DNA of 64,000 bases from Haloplanus natans DSM 17983 (GCF_000427685.1 NZ_KE386573.1:2402938-2466937); one strand, 5' to 3'; shown: positions 36,101-44,170, counted from the first letter of the stretch. A program made the numbers and translations. The notes: generated from the letters alone by a model not told the origin.

Positions 36101-36187
36101 GGCGCCTCCTGTCGCACCCAACTCGGCGACCACTACGACGAGAAGCCCCCGACACCCGTCGAGGCGCTGGATCGGGCGCGGCGCTAG
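33173..36187 (+). CDS. FAD-linked D-lactate/glycolate dehydrogenase fused to iron-sulfur CCG domains
   Basis: This 1004-residue protein has a GlcD-type FAD_binding_4 domain (VLPRGGGTSLAGQTVNEAVV, GAIGNNSTGAHSLKYGKTDA) and a C-terminal FAD-oxidase domain ending SGEHGDGRARTQWN. Two 4Fe-4S motifs follow (CHGCGGCRGPQETTGGVMCP and CIGCKGCSKDCPSEVD). Two CCG regions come last, with HGHCHQKSTRKD and DSGCCGMAGSFGYE. Similar fusions (Dld/GlcD-GlpC) oxidise D-lactate or glycolate and pass electrons to quinone. It follows lctP by 102 bases and ends interlocked with the next gene (CTAG). Confidence 0.9.
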   Translation: MATTGDADIDPASAGDYDYRSDGVDRPGMVDDLNGLIAGDVRFDDYSRQLYATDASAYEMTPIGVVFPTSTADVAAVVEYCAERGIPVLPRGGGTSLAGQTVNEAVVLDFSRTMTDVLEMDPDARRARAQPGVKLGDLNAELAPHGLKFAPDPAWGDKSVLGGAIGNNSTGAHSLKYGKTDAYVEEVEAVLADGTVTTFGEVTLDELRAGADPDGSLEERFYAETLRIVDEEADEVREKYPDLKRNVSGYNLDVLIDEAESGSVNLARLLAGSEGTLAIITAATVSLEPLPETKAIGLLTYDDLLDAMEDVAPILEHDPAAVEVMDDVLLDLARETAEFQDVVGMLPEGTDSVLLVEFYADSDDEGRRKVADLIADRVPGGESDADPSAGAADLTADSRRARAAMEAHDAETREKFWKMRKSGLPILLSRTSDAKHIAFIEDTAIPAENLPAYVADFQEILDDHDTFASYYAHAGPGVLHIRPLVNTKTVDGIETMESIADAATDLVVKYDGSVSGEHGDGRARTQWNRKLYGDHLWQVFRDLKTAVDPDWLLNPGNICGDADMTEHLRFDADYEFDAGFDPALEWDNENGLQGMVELCHGCGGCRGPQETTGGVMCPTYRASQEEITATRGRANLLRQAMSGNLDDEATDVEFMHEVLDLCIGCKGCSKDCPSEVDLAKLKAEVTHEHHQRHGSSLRDELFANIDALNALGSKLAPLSNWAAKVPGARLLMEKTVGIARDRSLPTFHRESLVDWFDARGGARVGEDEADHRVLLFPDTYTTYNAPEAGKAAVRVLEAANVHVEIPEAVTGSGRPPFSKGFLDLAREQAATNVDALAPRVRNGWDVVVVEPSDAVMFQSDYLDLLSGPDVETVAANSYGIMEYVDAHRLDEALDVDAPDETLTYHGHCHQKSTRKDHHAVGVLRRAGYGVDPLDSGCCGMAGSFGYEAEHFSMSTAIGSILFDQIDASSGDRVVAPGASCRTQLGDHYDEKPPTPVEALDRARR

Positions 36188-36942
36188 ACGGGCGTCGCCG
36201 CCGTCCACAGCCGCTCGTAGAGCGCGCGCGCCCACCGCGTCGCCGCGGGGTCGTCGGTGCCGAGAAAGCCCCGCGGCGACTCGTCGCGGTAGACGACCAG
36301 CCCCATCTCGGGGCCGTCGGGCGTCTCCGCGAGAACGAGCGTCACGGGGTCGTCCCGGTCGAGACGGCGGAGCGACACGTGGCCGAGGTCGATCACTTCC
36401 TGCAACTCCCCGGGCCGCGTCGTCCGCTGTCGCTCGATGATGCGTTCCGTCGTCAGGAAGCAGCCGGTCATGCCGTCGAGTATCCGGTCGTGGTAAAGCC
36501 GGGCGTGGCGCGAGAGAAACCGCCCGGTGTACGCCGAGACGTGGGTGGCGTCGGCGACGAGGGTGGAGACGCATTCGACCGGTCGGGTGGGGGCGTGGGG
36601 TTGTGCCTCGACGACCCGCACGCCGTCGAGGACGGCCGGATCGAGGTCGAACGAGAGGGAGACGCCGTCGAACAGGGGAGCAACGGCGGCCGCGGCGTCG
36701 ATACGCGCCGCTCGCTGGCCGTGGGCGTCGAGTGCCAGTCGCCCCGGAATCGTCACTCGATACCCGTCGGACGACGACGCCACGAACCCGTGGGTCGCCA
36801 GTTCGTGCATCGCCCGTTCGGCGGTCGACCGCGAGATGTCGACCCGCTCGGCCACTCCCACCTTCGAATCCGGCGCTCCGTCGAGCGCGCGAAGCACGTC
36901 GATGCGGCGCTCGACGGCCGCGACGGGGGAGAGATCGGTCAT
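36184..36942 (-). CDS. winged-helix regulator with FilR1/DUF1724-like domain
   Basis: This 252-residue protein starts MTDLSPVAAVERRIDVLRAL. The N-terminal winged helix reads KVGVAERVDISRSTAERAMH followed by ELATHGFVASSSDGYRVT. The middle region (VSTLVADATHVSAYTGRFLS, ILDGMTGCFLTTERIIE) and the C-terminal GPEMGLVVYRDESPRGFLGT fit the FilR1-type sensor domain found in many archaeal regulators. Its position at the far end of the lactate island makes control of lactate genes plausible, but no operator match was seen. The stop codon is shared with the dehydrogenase gene. Confidence 0.75.
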   Translation of the reverse strand: MTDLSPVAAVERRIDVLRALDGAPDSKVGVAERVDISRSTAERAMHELATHGFVASSSDGYRVTIPGRLALDAHGQRAARIDAAAAVAPLFDGVSLSFDLDPAVLDGVRVVEAQPHAPTRPVECVSTLVADATHVSAYTGRFLSRHARLYHDRILDGMTGCFLTTERIIERQRTTRPGELQEVIDLGHVSLRRLDRDDPVTLVLAETPDGPEMGLVVYRDESPRGFLGTDDPAATRWARALYERLWTAATPV

Positions 36943-37090
36943 CGACCACCACCCGGTCCAAAACAATTATATATCATTCGTCACGCTGCGACACATTCTG
37001 CAGGGGGTAACATGAACATATCGTCGAATGTGTTTAGTAGTGCCGGGGTGCCTCTGACACAGGGTTCGTGGCGGGTTGCCCGGCCCGCCG

Positions 37091-37140
37091 CCCGAGCCGA
37101 CGCCCGAACCGGCGGGTTCGCCCGGATCCGCCGGCTCGGG
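37091..37140. repeat. nested inverted repeat downstream of the GIY-YIG gene
   Basis: CCCGAGCCG at 37091-37099 pairs with CGGCTCGGG at 37132-37140. Inside it CGAACC pairs with GGTTCG around a short loop (about 37105-37120). The structure lies 26 bases beyond the stop of the minus-strand GIY-YIG gene and could be an mRNA 3' hairpin. There is no poly-T tract, so I do not call it a terminator. Confidence 0.45.
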
Positions 37141-37165
37141 TGTCCCCGGTCGCGCATTTTCGAGT

Positions 37166-37585
37166 TCATCCCGACCGCCTGACCGCCCGGTGTGCCGATT
37201 CGACCGTCGCCCGCAACTGCTCGACGTCGTCGTTGCCCGCCAGATGCGAGCGGCAGCCACAGTCCGAGGCGCCGAAGCCAGCGACGGGACCGGCGGGGAG
37301 CCGGCCGGCGATGTCGCACTCGGCGTCGACGCCGGGCGACGTGACGACGGTGCGGAGTTCGGTGGCTGGGTGGCCGAGCAGGTAGTCGACGTGCCAGTGC
37401 CGGGTGTCGCTCTCGCCGGCCGCGAGGCGGCGGTGCCGGTCGACGCGGGCGAAGCCGCCGCTCCCGAGGGCGCTCCCGGTATAGGCGTACGCGCCGGGGG
37501 AGAGGGCGTGTGAGCCGAGCGCACCCACGTCGAGTTCGACCGCCTCGGGAAGCGCGAGCAGGAGGGTGTACGTGCCCCCGGTCAT
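37166..37585 (-). CDS. GIY-YIG (DUF123) nuclease-like protein
   Basis: This 139-residue protein starts MTGGTYTLLLALPEAVELDV. The DUF123 version of the GIY-YIG fold is seen in GAYAYTGSALGSGGFARVDR, the tyrosines of the GIY and YIG strands, then TRHWHVDYLLGHPATEL, with a conserved His and Asp. A Cys pair follows (DCGCRSHLAG). Family members are predicted DNA endonucleases of unknown target. The start codon overlaps the stop of the upstream DCC gene (TCAT), so the two are translationally coupled. Confidence 0.88.
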   Translation of the reverse strand: MTGGTYTLLLALPEAVELDVGALGSHALSPGAYAYTGSALGSGGFARVDRHRRLAAGESDTRHWHVDYLLGHPATELRTVVTSPGVDAECDIAGRLPAGPVAGFGASDCGCRSHLAGNDDVEQLRATVESAHRAVRRSG

Positions 37586-38016
37586 CGACGGCCGGTCGGT
37601 GCGTCGGGGGACGCCGCGGCCGTGGCGAGCGCCGGGAACCGCTCCCGGGCGGCGTCGTCGAGTCGGGAGACGCCGTGGTAGTCGTCCGGGTCGCGGCCGC
37701 GGCCGGAGAGACGCCCAACGACGTTCGCGATGTGGTCGTAGTTGTCCCGGACGAGCGCCCCGACGACTCCGGGGGTACCGGCCCGGTCGGCGAGTTCTTG
37801 GGCCGCGGACCGTCCGGCGTACACCCGTCCCCGTGCGGCGTCGACGAGGAACATGGCGAACGGCGTCTCGCCGTACTGCGCGTCGAGGAAGGTCTGTGCC
37901 GCGTCGTCGTACCACGAAATCGAGCCGGTCGACGGGAGGTTGCGGAGCGCCCGCGCCGCCACGGAGCAGTAGGCGCAGTCGCCGTCGTAGATCAGCACCG
38001 TCTCGGGACTCGTCAT
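37582..38016 (-). CDS. DCC-family (DUF393) thiol-disulfide protein
   Basis: This 144-residue protein starts MTSPETVLIYDGDCAYCSVA. The DxxCxxC motif (DGDCAYC) defines the DUF393/DCC group of thioredoxin-fold proteins. TPFAMFLVDAARGRVYAGRS and YDHIANVVGRLSGR follow. The function is presumably redox or metal related, but the substrate is unknown. It forms a two-gene unit with the GIY-YIG gene and is divergent from the helicase. Confidence 0.86.
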   Translation of the reverse strand: MTSPETVLIYDGDCAYCSVAARALRNLPSTGSISWYDDAAQTFLDAQYGETPFAMFLVDAARGRVYAGRSAAQELADRAGTPGVVGALVRDNYDHIANVVGRLSGRGRDPDDYHGVSRLDDAARERFPALATAAASPDAPTGRR

Positions 38017-38105
38017 GAGCGGTCGTTGGGTTCGCGGGCGCAAAACGGTGTCGCGGGCACCCGTTCGACCGCAATCCGTATGTCCGCGCCGTCCACACCG
38101 CCAGT

Positions 38106-40406
38106 GTGGACGCCGTCGACCGACTCCGAGCGCGTGCCGACGCGGACCAGCTCGCCGACTACCGCCCTGTCCCTGGCCGTGACCCGATATACGCCGACTG
38201 TGATCTCGAACCGCGACTGGCGAGCGCGCTCGACGGGCGGGGGATCGACCGGCTCTACCGCCACCAGGTCGAGGCTATCGAGGCCGTCCGCGACGGACGG
38301 GACGCCGTGCTCGCGACGCCGACGGCCAGCGGGAAGAGCCTCGGGTACACCGTCCCCGCGTTCGAGCGGGCGATGGACCACGGGGGGCGGACGCTGTATC
38401 TCGGCCCGCAGAACGCTCTCATCGCCGATCAGGCGGACGGGCTGGACGAACTCGCCCGTGCGCTGGGGTTCGGCAGCCGCGTCTCGGTCGCCACCTACAC
38501 CGGCCGGCTCTCGCAGACCGAAAAGCGCGACGTACGTGACCGCCGGCCGACGGTCCTCCTCTCCAACCCCGATATGCTTCACTACGGCCTCCTGCCGCAC
38601 GGCCACCGGCTGTGGGAGTGGCTCCTCTCCTCGCTCGAACTCGTCGTCGTCGACGAGGTCCACGGCTACCGTGGCGTCTTCGGGAGCCACGTCGCCCTCG
38701 TCTTTCGGCGGCTGGCCCGCCTGTGTGAACGCTACGGGAGCGACCCGCAGTTCGTCTGCTGTTCGGCCACCATCGGCAACCCGGTCGAACACGCCGCGCG
38801 GCTGACCGGGCGCCCGGAATCCGGCTTTGCCCTCGTCGACGAGGACACCAGCGGTCGGGGACCGCGCCACTGGCTGCTGTGGAACCCGCCGGCGTACGAG
38901 GGCGGCGAGGGGTCGGGCCGTCGCCGGTCGAGCCACGTCGAGACGAAGCGGCTGTTCGTCGACCTGGTGGCTGCGGGCCACCGGACGCTCGCTTTCACGC
39001 GGGCCCGCCAGACCGCCGAGCGCTACGCCACCGAGAGCGCCGACACCCTCCGCGACCGGGGCAAGCGCGACCTGGCGAACCGGATCGAGGCGTACCAGGC
39101 CTCGCTGCGCGACGACCGCCGGCGCGACATCGAGGACGGACTCCACCGCGGCGACGTACGGGGCGTCTGGAGCACGAGCGCGCTCGAACTCGGCGTCGAC
39201 GTGGGCGGGCTAGACGCCGTCCTCCTCGACGGCTACCCCGGGACCCGGATGTCGACCGTCCAGCGCGCGGGACGGGCGGGCCGCGGCGACGACCCCGCGG
39301 TCGTCGCCCTCATCGCCGGCGAGGACCAGTTGGACCAGTATCTGATGGACAACCCCGACGACCTCTTCGACGGCGACCCGGAACGGGCGACCGTCGACCC
39401 CGCGAACGAGCACCTGTTGCCCGCCCACGTCGCCGCGGCGGCGACGGAGAACTGGCTGTCGCGGGCGGACGAGGCATATTTCGGCGAGGGCTTCGCGGAC
39501 GTGGTGGCGGACCTCGAAGCCGAGGGCGAACTGGAACGCCGCGAAACGAGCGAGGGGATGCGGTGGACCCACGCGGGCGACCACAGCCCACAGCACGGGA
39601 CGAGCCTCCGCACCGTCGACGACCGCGAGGTCGACCTGCTGGCCGACGGGGACGTGATCGCCACCCTCGGCCTCGGCGACGCCCTCCGGGATGCCCATCC
39701 CGGTGCGATCTATCACCACCAGGGCCAGTCCTACGAGGTGGAAGGGCTGAATCTGGACCGCGACGTCGCCACCCTCCAGCCGACGTGGGCGGACTACTAC
39801 ACCCGCGTCCTGACCGAGAAGTCGATCACGGTGGATCGGGACCGGACGGCGACGCCGCTGTCGGCCCGGCCCGACGTCGACGTGTGCCTCGCGGACGTGT
39901 CCGTCACCGAGCGGGTGACTGGGTTCGAGCGCCGGGACGCGAAGCGGGGCGAGACGCTGGGTCGGGAGGCACTCGACCTCCCCGAGACGACGCTGTCGAC
40001 GACGGCGCTGTATGTCACCGTCCCCGGGGACGTGGAGATGGCGATGCGGGGAATGGGTGACTTCGCCGGCGGCATCCACGCCGCCGAACACGGCCTCATC
40101 TCACTTCTGCCACTCGAACTGCTCTGTGACCGGGCGGACGTGGGCGGCCTCTCGACGCCGTATCACGACCACACCGGCGCGAGCACGGTCTTCGTCTACG
40201 ACGGCTACCCCGGGGGCGTCGGCCTCGCCCGGGGCGCGTTCGATCGAATCGAGCCCCTGCTGGCCCGAACTGGACGAATGATCGACGCCTGTGGGTGTGC
40301 GGACGGCTGTCCGGCCTGTGTGCAGTCCCCACACTGTGGGAACGCGAACGAGCCGCTGGCGCCCGAGCCGGCGGTCCACCTGCTGGAGTCGCTGACGGGG
40401 GATTAG
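38106..40406 (+). CDS. Hrq1/MrfA-like superfamily 2 helicase with DUF1998
   Basis: This 766-residue protein starts at a GTG. SF2 motifs are in order: Walker A LATPTASGKSLGYTVPAF, DEVH box (VVVDEVHGYRG), SATIGNP for motif III, GVWSTSALELGVDVGGLDAV and QRAGRAGRG for motifs V and VI. The C-terminal DUF1998-like region ends in a four-Cys zinc site, ACGCADGCPACVQSPHCGNA. This is the architecture of bacterial MrfA and fungal Hrq1, 3'-5' helicases that help repair crosslinked or bulky DNA damage. It is interlocked with ppk1 at the stop (TTAG). Confidence 0.92.
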   Translation: MDAVDRLRARADADQLADYRPVPGRDPIYADCDLEPRLASALDGRGIDRLYRHQVEAIEAVRDGRDAVLATPTASGKSLGYTVPAFERAMDHGGRTLYLGPQNALIADQADGLDELARALGFGSRVSVATYTGRLSQTEKRDVRDRRPTVLLSNPDMLHYGLLPHGHRLWEWLLSSLELVVVDEVHGYRGVFGSHVALVFRRLARLCERYGSDPQFVCCSATIGNPVEHAARLTGRPESGFALVDEDTSGRGPRHWLLWNPPAYEGGEGSGRRRSSHVETKRLFVDLVAAGHRTLAFTRARQTAERYATESADTLRDRGKRDLANRIEAYQASLRDDRRRDIEDGLHRGDVRGVWSTSALELGVDVGGLDAVLLDGYPGTRMSTVQRAGRAGRGDDPAVVALIAGEDQLDQYLMDNPDDLFDGDPERATVDPANEHLLPAHVAAAATENWLSRADEAYFGEGFADVVADLEAEGELERRETSEGMRWTHAGDHSPQHGTSLRTVDDREVDLLADGDVIATLGLGDALRDAHPGAIYHHQGQSYEVEGLNLDRDVATLQPTWADYYTRVLTEKSITVDRDRTATPLSARPDVDVCLADVSVTERVTGFERRDAKRGETLGREALDLPETTLSTTALYVTVPGDVEMAMRGMGDFAGGIHAAEHGLISLLPLELLCDRADVGGLSTPYHDHTGASTVFVYDGYPGGVGLARGAFDRIEPLLARTGRMIDACGCADGCPACVQSPHCGNANEPLAPEPAVHLLESLTGD

Positions 40407-42670
40407 TCCGTCGCATCGTCGTCCGCGACGGATGCCGCGCCGTCCGCCGCAGTCACGAGGAGGTCGCCGGGACTCGCGGGGTGGTCGGTGTCGATGCCGC
40501 GGTCGTCGTCGCTCTCGTGGGCGGCCCGCGTCGCCGCCATCAGTATCTCCTGAGTGCTCCAGACGGGGTCCTCGCCGGGCGTTCGCTGTTCGTAGGTCCC
40601 GTCCGACGCCATCTCCCAGCCGGTGCGGTTGTCGTTGCGCATCACTTCGAGGACGAACCGGAGTTGCTCGCGGAGGTCGGAGTCGGTGACGGGCGCGACG
40701 GCCTCGACGCGGTAGTCGAGGTTGCGCGTCATCCAGTCGGCGGAGCCGATGAAGTACTGGGGGCTCGCGCCGTCGGTCGATTCGGCCGGGTCGTCCGGCC
40801 CCGCGCCGTTCTCGAAGTAGTAGATCCGGGAGTGTTCCAGGAAGCGCCCGACGACCGAGCGGACGGTCACGGTGTCGCTGACGCCCTCGATGTCCGGGCG
40901 GAGCCGACAGATGTCGCGGACGAGCAGGTCGATATCGACGCCGGCCATCGACGCCTCGTAGAGTTCCCGCACCATCGCCGGGTCTTCGAGCGCGTTCATC
41001 TTGGCGGCGATGCGCGCGGGCCGGCCGGCGCGAGCGTACCGGGCCTCCCGGCGCACCAGGTCGGTGAACCGTTCGCGCATCGTCACGGGCGCGACCAGAA
41101 GTTTGCGGAACTCCTCGTCGAGCGACGGTCCGGTGAAGAAGTTGAAGACCGTCACGAGGTCCTGCCCGATGTCGCGGTCCGCGGTCAGGAGGCCGAGGTC
41201 GACGTAGCCTTTCGCCGTCTCGGAGTGGTAGTTGCCGGTGGCGACGTGGGAGTAGAGCGTCACGCCATCCGGCTCCTCGCGGACGACGAGGGCCGTCTTG
41301 GTGTGGGTTTTCAGCCCCACCGTGCCGTAGGCGACGTGGATGCCGTTCTCCTCGAGTTTGCGCACCCACTGGAGGTTGTTCTGCTCGTCGAAGCGGGCCT
41401 TGAGTTCGACCATCACGGCCACCTGTTTGCCGTTGTCGGCGGCGTCGATCAGCCGCTGGATCACCTGCGAGTCGCTCGCGGTGCGGTAGATGGCGGCCTT
41501 GATCGCCAACACGTCCGGGTCGTTGGCGGCGGCGTCGAGGAACCGTTGGACGGTGCCGTCGAAGGAGTGATACGGATGGTGGAGGAGCACGTCGTCGCTC
41601 GCGATTTCGTCGAACAAATCGCCGCCCTGGAGCGTCACGTCGCCATTCAGCCCCTCGGCGAACCGGGGATGGGGGAGCGGCGACCACCGCTCGCGTTTCA
41701 GGTCGGGCCGGTCGAGGTCGGTGAGCGCGTCGAAGTCGCGGTAGTCGAGGGGGCCGCTTCGATAGAACACCTCCTCGGGATCGAGTTCCAACTGGTCGGC
41801 GAGAAGGTCCACCATCGCCTCCGGGGCGTCGGCGCTGATCTCCAGTCTGACCGCCATGGCGAAGCGCCGCTGTTCGATCACCTCCTCGATGGCCTCGATC
41901 AGGTCCTCCGCGACTTCCTCGTCGCGCCGGACTTCCGCATTGCGCGTGATCCGAAAGATCGCGGTGTCGAGCACCTCGACGTTCGGCATCAGGAGGTCGA
42001 GATGTGCCTCGATGAGTTGCTCCAGCAGGATATACCGCGATCCCTCCTCGACCGGGACGAGCCGCGGGCGGTTCTGTGGGACTTTGATCCGGGTGAAGAT
42101 GGGCTCCTCGTCGGGGTCGTGGCGGACGAAGACGCCGAGCGAGAGGCTGAGATTCGAAATGAAGGGGAACGGATGGGCGGGATCGAACGACAGCGGCGTC
42201 AGCGTCGGCATGACCGACTCCTGGAAGTACGCCCGCATCCGCTCGCGTTCCGCGGCGGTGAGGTCCTCGTGGTCGAGGATAGCGATGCCCGCCTCCGCGA
42301 GCGCCGGCCGGATCACCTCGCGGTAGCACTCGGCCTGCCGGTCGAACATGGGGCCGGTCGTCTCGAGTATCTCCGCCCACTGCTCGTGGGGCGTCCGTCC
42401 GTCGACCGTCGGGTCGGTGATGCCGGCGTCGATCTGCTGTTTCAGGCCGCCGACCCGTTTCATGAAGAACTCGTCGAGGTTGCGGGTGAAGATGGCGAGA
42501 AAGCGCACCCGCTCCAGAAGGGGCGTTCGCTCGTCGAGCGCCTCGTTGAGGACCCGCTTCTGGAAGGCGAGGTGGCTCAACTCGCGGTTCAGGTAGAATC
42601 GCGGGGCGTCGAGGTCGGGAGAGGCGCACTCGTCACCGTTCGCGCCGTCTGTATCGTCTGGTTCGGACAT
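40403..42670 (-). CDS. ppk1: polyphosphate kinase 1
   Basis: This 755-residue, full-length PPK1 starts at Met 42670. The N-terminal helical domain has FYLNRELSHLAFQKRVLNEA and FLAIFTRNLDEFFMKRVGGL. The head domain has THPLSFDPAHPFPF-type sequence. The catalytic domains carry HHPYHSFDGTVQRFLDAA, AIYRTASDSQVIQRLIDAAD, VELKARFDEQNN, and the autophosphorylated His region THTKTALVVR with YSHVATGNYH, then RDIGQDLVTVFNFFTG. It makes and consumes polyphosphate with ATP. PPK1 is patchy in archaea. A downstream Asp/Ala-rich tail looks haloarchaeal. Confidence 0.94.
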   Translation of the reverse strand: MSEPDDTDGANGDECASPDLDAPRFYLNRELSHLAFQKRVLNEALDERTPLLERVRFLAIFTRNLDEFFMKRVGGLKQQIDAGITDPTVDGRTPHEQWAEILETTGPMFDRQAECYREVIRPALAEAGIAILDHEDLTAAERERMRAYFQESVMPTLTPLSFDPAHPFPFISNLSLSLGVFVRHDPDEEPIFTRIKVPQNRPRLVPVEEGSRYILLEQLIEAHLDLLMPNVEVLDTAIFRITRNAEVRRDEEVAEDLIEAIEEVIEQRRFAMAVRLEISADAPEAMVDLLADQLELDPEEVFYRSGPLDYRDFDALTDLDRPDLKRERWSPLPHPRFAEGLNGDVTLQGGDLFDEIASDDVLLHHPYHSFDGTVQRFLDAAANDPDVLAIKAAIYRTASDSQVIQRLIDAADNGKQVAVMVELKARFDEQNNLQWVRKLEENGIHVAYGTVGLKTHTKTALVVREEPDGVTLYSHVATGNYHSETAKGYVDLGLLTADRDIGQDLVTVFNFFTGPSLDEEFRKLLVAPVTMRERFTDLVRREARYARAGRPARIAAKMNALEDPAMVRELYEASMAGVDIDLLVRDICRLRPDIEGVSDTVTVRSVVGRFLEHSRIYYFENGAGPDDPAESTDGASPQYFIGSADWMTRNLDYRVEAVAPVTDSDLREQLRFVLEVMRNDNRTGWEMASDGTYEQRTPGEDPVWSTQEILMAATRAAHESDDDRGIDTDHPASPGDLLVTAADGAASVADDDATD

Positions 42671-42805
42671 GACTGGGGATGCCACGGCGTCGTCGCCGTC
42701 GCCTGAAATCACCGTACTGGAGGACGAGACTACACAAAGCCGTTGGTATGATTTCTACGGTCCTCTATCGAGAAATATATATCGCTGGCGCGGAGCGACA
42801 GGTAC

Positions 42806-42821
42806 TTTAGGTGGGCCTAAA
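42806..42821. promoter_or_regulatory. TTTAGG-N4-CCTAAA operator before the RGP-like gene
   Basis: TTTAGGTGGGCCTAAA is a perfect 6-bp inverted repeat with a 4-base centre, ending 2 bases before the ATG at 42824. The same arms and spacing occur at 44171 before the iron-transporter gene. The form resembles DtxR/IdeR-type (SirR, Idr) metalloregulator boxes with TTAGG half-sites. A protein bound here would cover the transcription start and repress. Confidence 0.72.
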
Positions 42822-42823
42822 CA

Positions 42824-43984
42824 ATGAGTGGCATGGACGCCGACGTGTGCGTGATCGTTCCGACGATACGGGAGTTCGAATGTGTGCGGTCGTACGTCGA
42901 CAACGCCGAGGCGCACGGCTTCGACACCGACCGACTGGAGTTCGTGCTGGTGACCGAGGATCACTGCCCGACGGGTGAGATGGCGGCGATGCTCGACGAC
43001 CTGGGCGTGGCGGGCGAGGTGTTCGACGGGAGCCGACGCGAAACGTGGCTCGACGACCACGGCGTCGGCGACTACGGCCACCTGATCCCGGCGCGGAGTC
43101 ACGCCCAGACGAGTTTCGGCCTGCTCTACCTGTGGGCCCACGACCACCCCTACGGCGTCTTCATCGACGACGATACGCGTCCCCACGACGACGTGGACTT
43201 CTTCGGGACGCATCTCCGGAATCTGGAGGGCAAGCGCACCGTCGAGTCGGTGCGCTCGGACGAGAACTGGGTGAACGTCCTCTATCACGCCGCCGACGAC
43301 CACGGCCTCTACCCCCGTGGTTACCCGTACGCGGCGATGGACGAGACGGTCGAGACGGGGACCCGCGGGGTCGACGACGTGGTCGCCTCGCAGGGACTCT
43401 GGACGAACGTACCCGACCTCGACGCGGTGCGTATCCTGATGGACGGCGACCTGCAGGGGCAGGCCGAGACGCGCCTGACCGACGCCGACTTCGGACCGGA
43501 TTTCGTCGTCGACCCTGGCCACTACCTCACCGTCTGCTCGATGAACCTCGGCTTCCGCCGGGAAGTCGTCCCCGCCTTCTACCAACTCCCGATGGACGAC
43601 AACGAGTGGTCGGTCGGCCGGTTCGACGACATCTGGAGCGGCGTCTTCCTCAAGCGGGCGGCGGACGTGCTCGGCAAGGACGTGCTGACGGGCGACCCGC
43701 TCTGTCGCCACGACAAGGCGCCGCGTTCGACGTTCGACGACCTGCACAACGAGGTGGCTGGGCTGGAACTCAACGAACACCTCTGGAAACTGGTCGACGA
43801 CGCGGGCGACGACGCCGACACGTACGCTGACGCCTTCGCTTCGATGGCCGACGCCCTGCTGGAGGCGGAGGCCGACTACCGCAACGGCGACTTCCTCGCC
43901 CACGTCGGCGAGTGTATGCACGACTGGCTGGACTGTCTCGACGAACTCCAGTCCGTCGAGCGAGCGGTCCCGGCCGACGACTGA
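42824..43984 (+). CDS. RGP-like (alpha-1,4-glucan-protein synthase) glycosyltransferase-fold protein
   Basis: This 386-residue protein starts at ATG 42824 (MSGMDADVCVIVPTIREFEC). The GT-A-like pattern YGVFIDDDTRPHDD provides the metal-binding Asp cluster. NWVNVLYHAADDHGLYPRGY and HYLTVCSMNLGFRREVVPAF followed by WSVGRFDDIWSGVFLKRA are typical of reversibly glycosylated polypeptides (UDP-arabinopyranose mutases). Haloarchaeal relatives are usually labelled alpha-1,4-glucan-protein synthase, with unproven activity. The operator is shared with an iron ABC system, which ties it to metal-dependent regulation. Its stop codon begins repeat copy C. Confidence 0.8.
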   Translation: MSGMDADVCVIVPTIREFECVRSYVDNAEAHGFDTDRLEFVLVTEDHCPTGEMAAMLDDLGVAGEVFDGSRRETWLDDHGVGDYGHLIPARSHAQTSFGLLYLWAHDHPYGVFIDDDTRPHDDVDFFGTHLRNLEGKRTVESVRSDENWVNVLYHAADDHGLYPRGYPYAAMDETVETGTRGVDDVVASQGLWTNVPDLDAVRILMDGDLQGQAETRLTDADFGPDFVVDPGHYLTVCSMNLGFRREVVPAFYQLPMDDNEWSVGRFDDIWSGVFLKRAADVLGKDVLTGDPLCRHDKAPRSTFDDLHNEVAGLELNEHLWKLVDDAGDDADTYADAFASMADALLEAEADYRNGDFLAHVGECMHDWLDCLDELQSVERAVPADD

Positions 43985-44067
43985 TAGTGTGTACTGTAAC
44001 TGTGTACCGGTGGTTCGCCAGAACGGGTCGGCGAACCACCGGTGAGGACGTACAATAATCACTATCC
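43982..44067 (-). repeat. 86-bp palindromic repeat, copy C
   Basis: The 86-base plan is complete: TGATAGTGTGTACTGTAA, CTGTG, TACCGGTGGTTCGCC, loop AGAACGGGTC, GGCGAACCACCGGTG, AGGAC, GTACAATAATCACTATCC. The first TGA is the stop codon of the preceding gene. The spacers place it in minus orientation, yet the loop is oriented as in plus-strand copy D, so the inner hairpin is inverted relative to the arms. Its outer arms have more mismatches than those of copy A. Confidence 0.9.
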
Positions 44068-44143
44068 GACCGTAAGCCGGTACCGGCGAGTCGCCATGTC
44101 GGTCCGGGACACCGATCCGTCCGGGGCGCGTCCCGACTCGCGG
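44058..44143 (+). repeat. partial palindromic repeat, copy I, abutting copy C
   Basis: Directly after copy C comes GTAAGCCGGTACCGGCGAGT continuing into CGCC. Spacer GCCGG, inner arm TACCGGCGAGTCGCC, and loop ATGTCGGTCC match the family loop AAGACGGTCC at 8 of 10 bases. The right inner arm (GGGACACCGATCCGT) and the outer arms are eroded. It overlaps the end of copy C, suggesting a tandem or nested pair of different age. Confidence 0.5.
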
Positions 44144-44170
44144 AGTTCCCGAACCGGCAAGTATAAGTGT

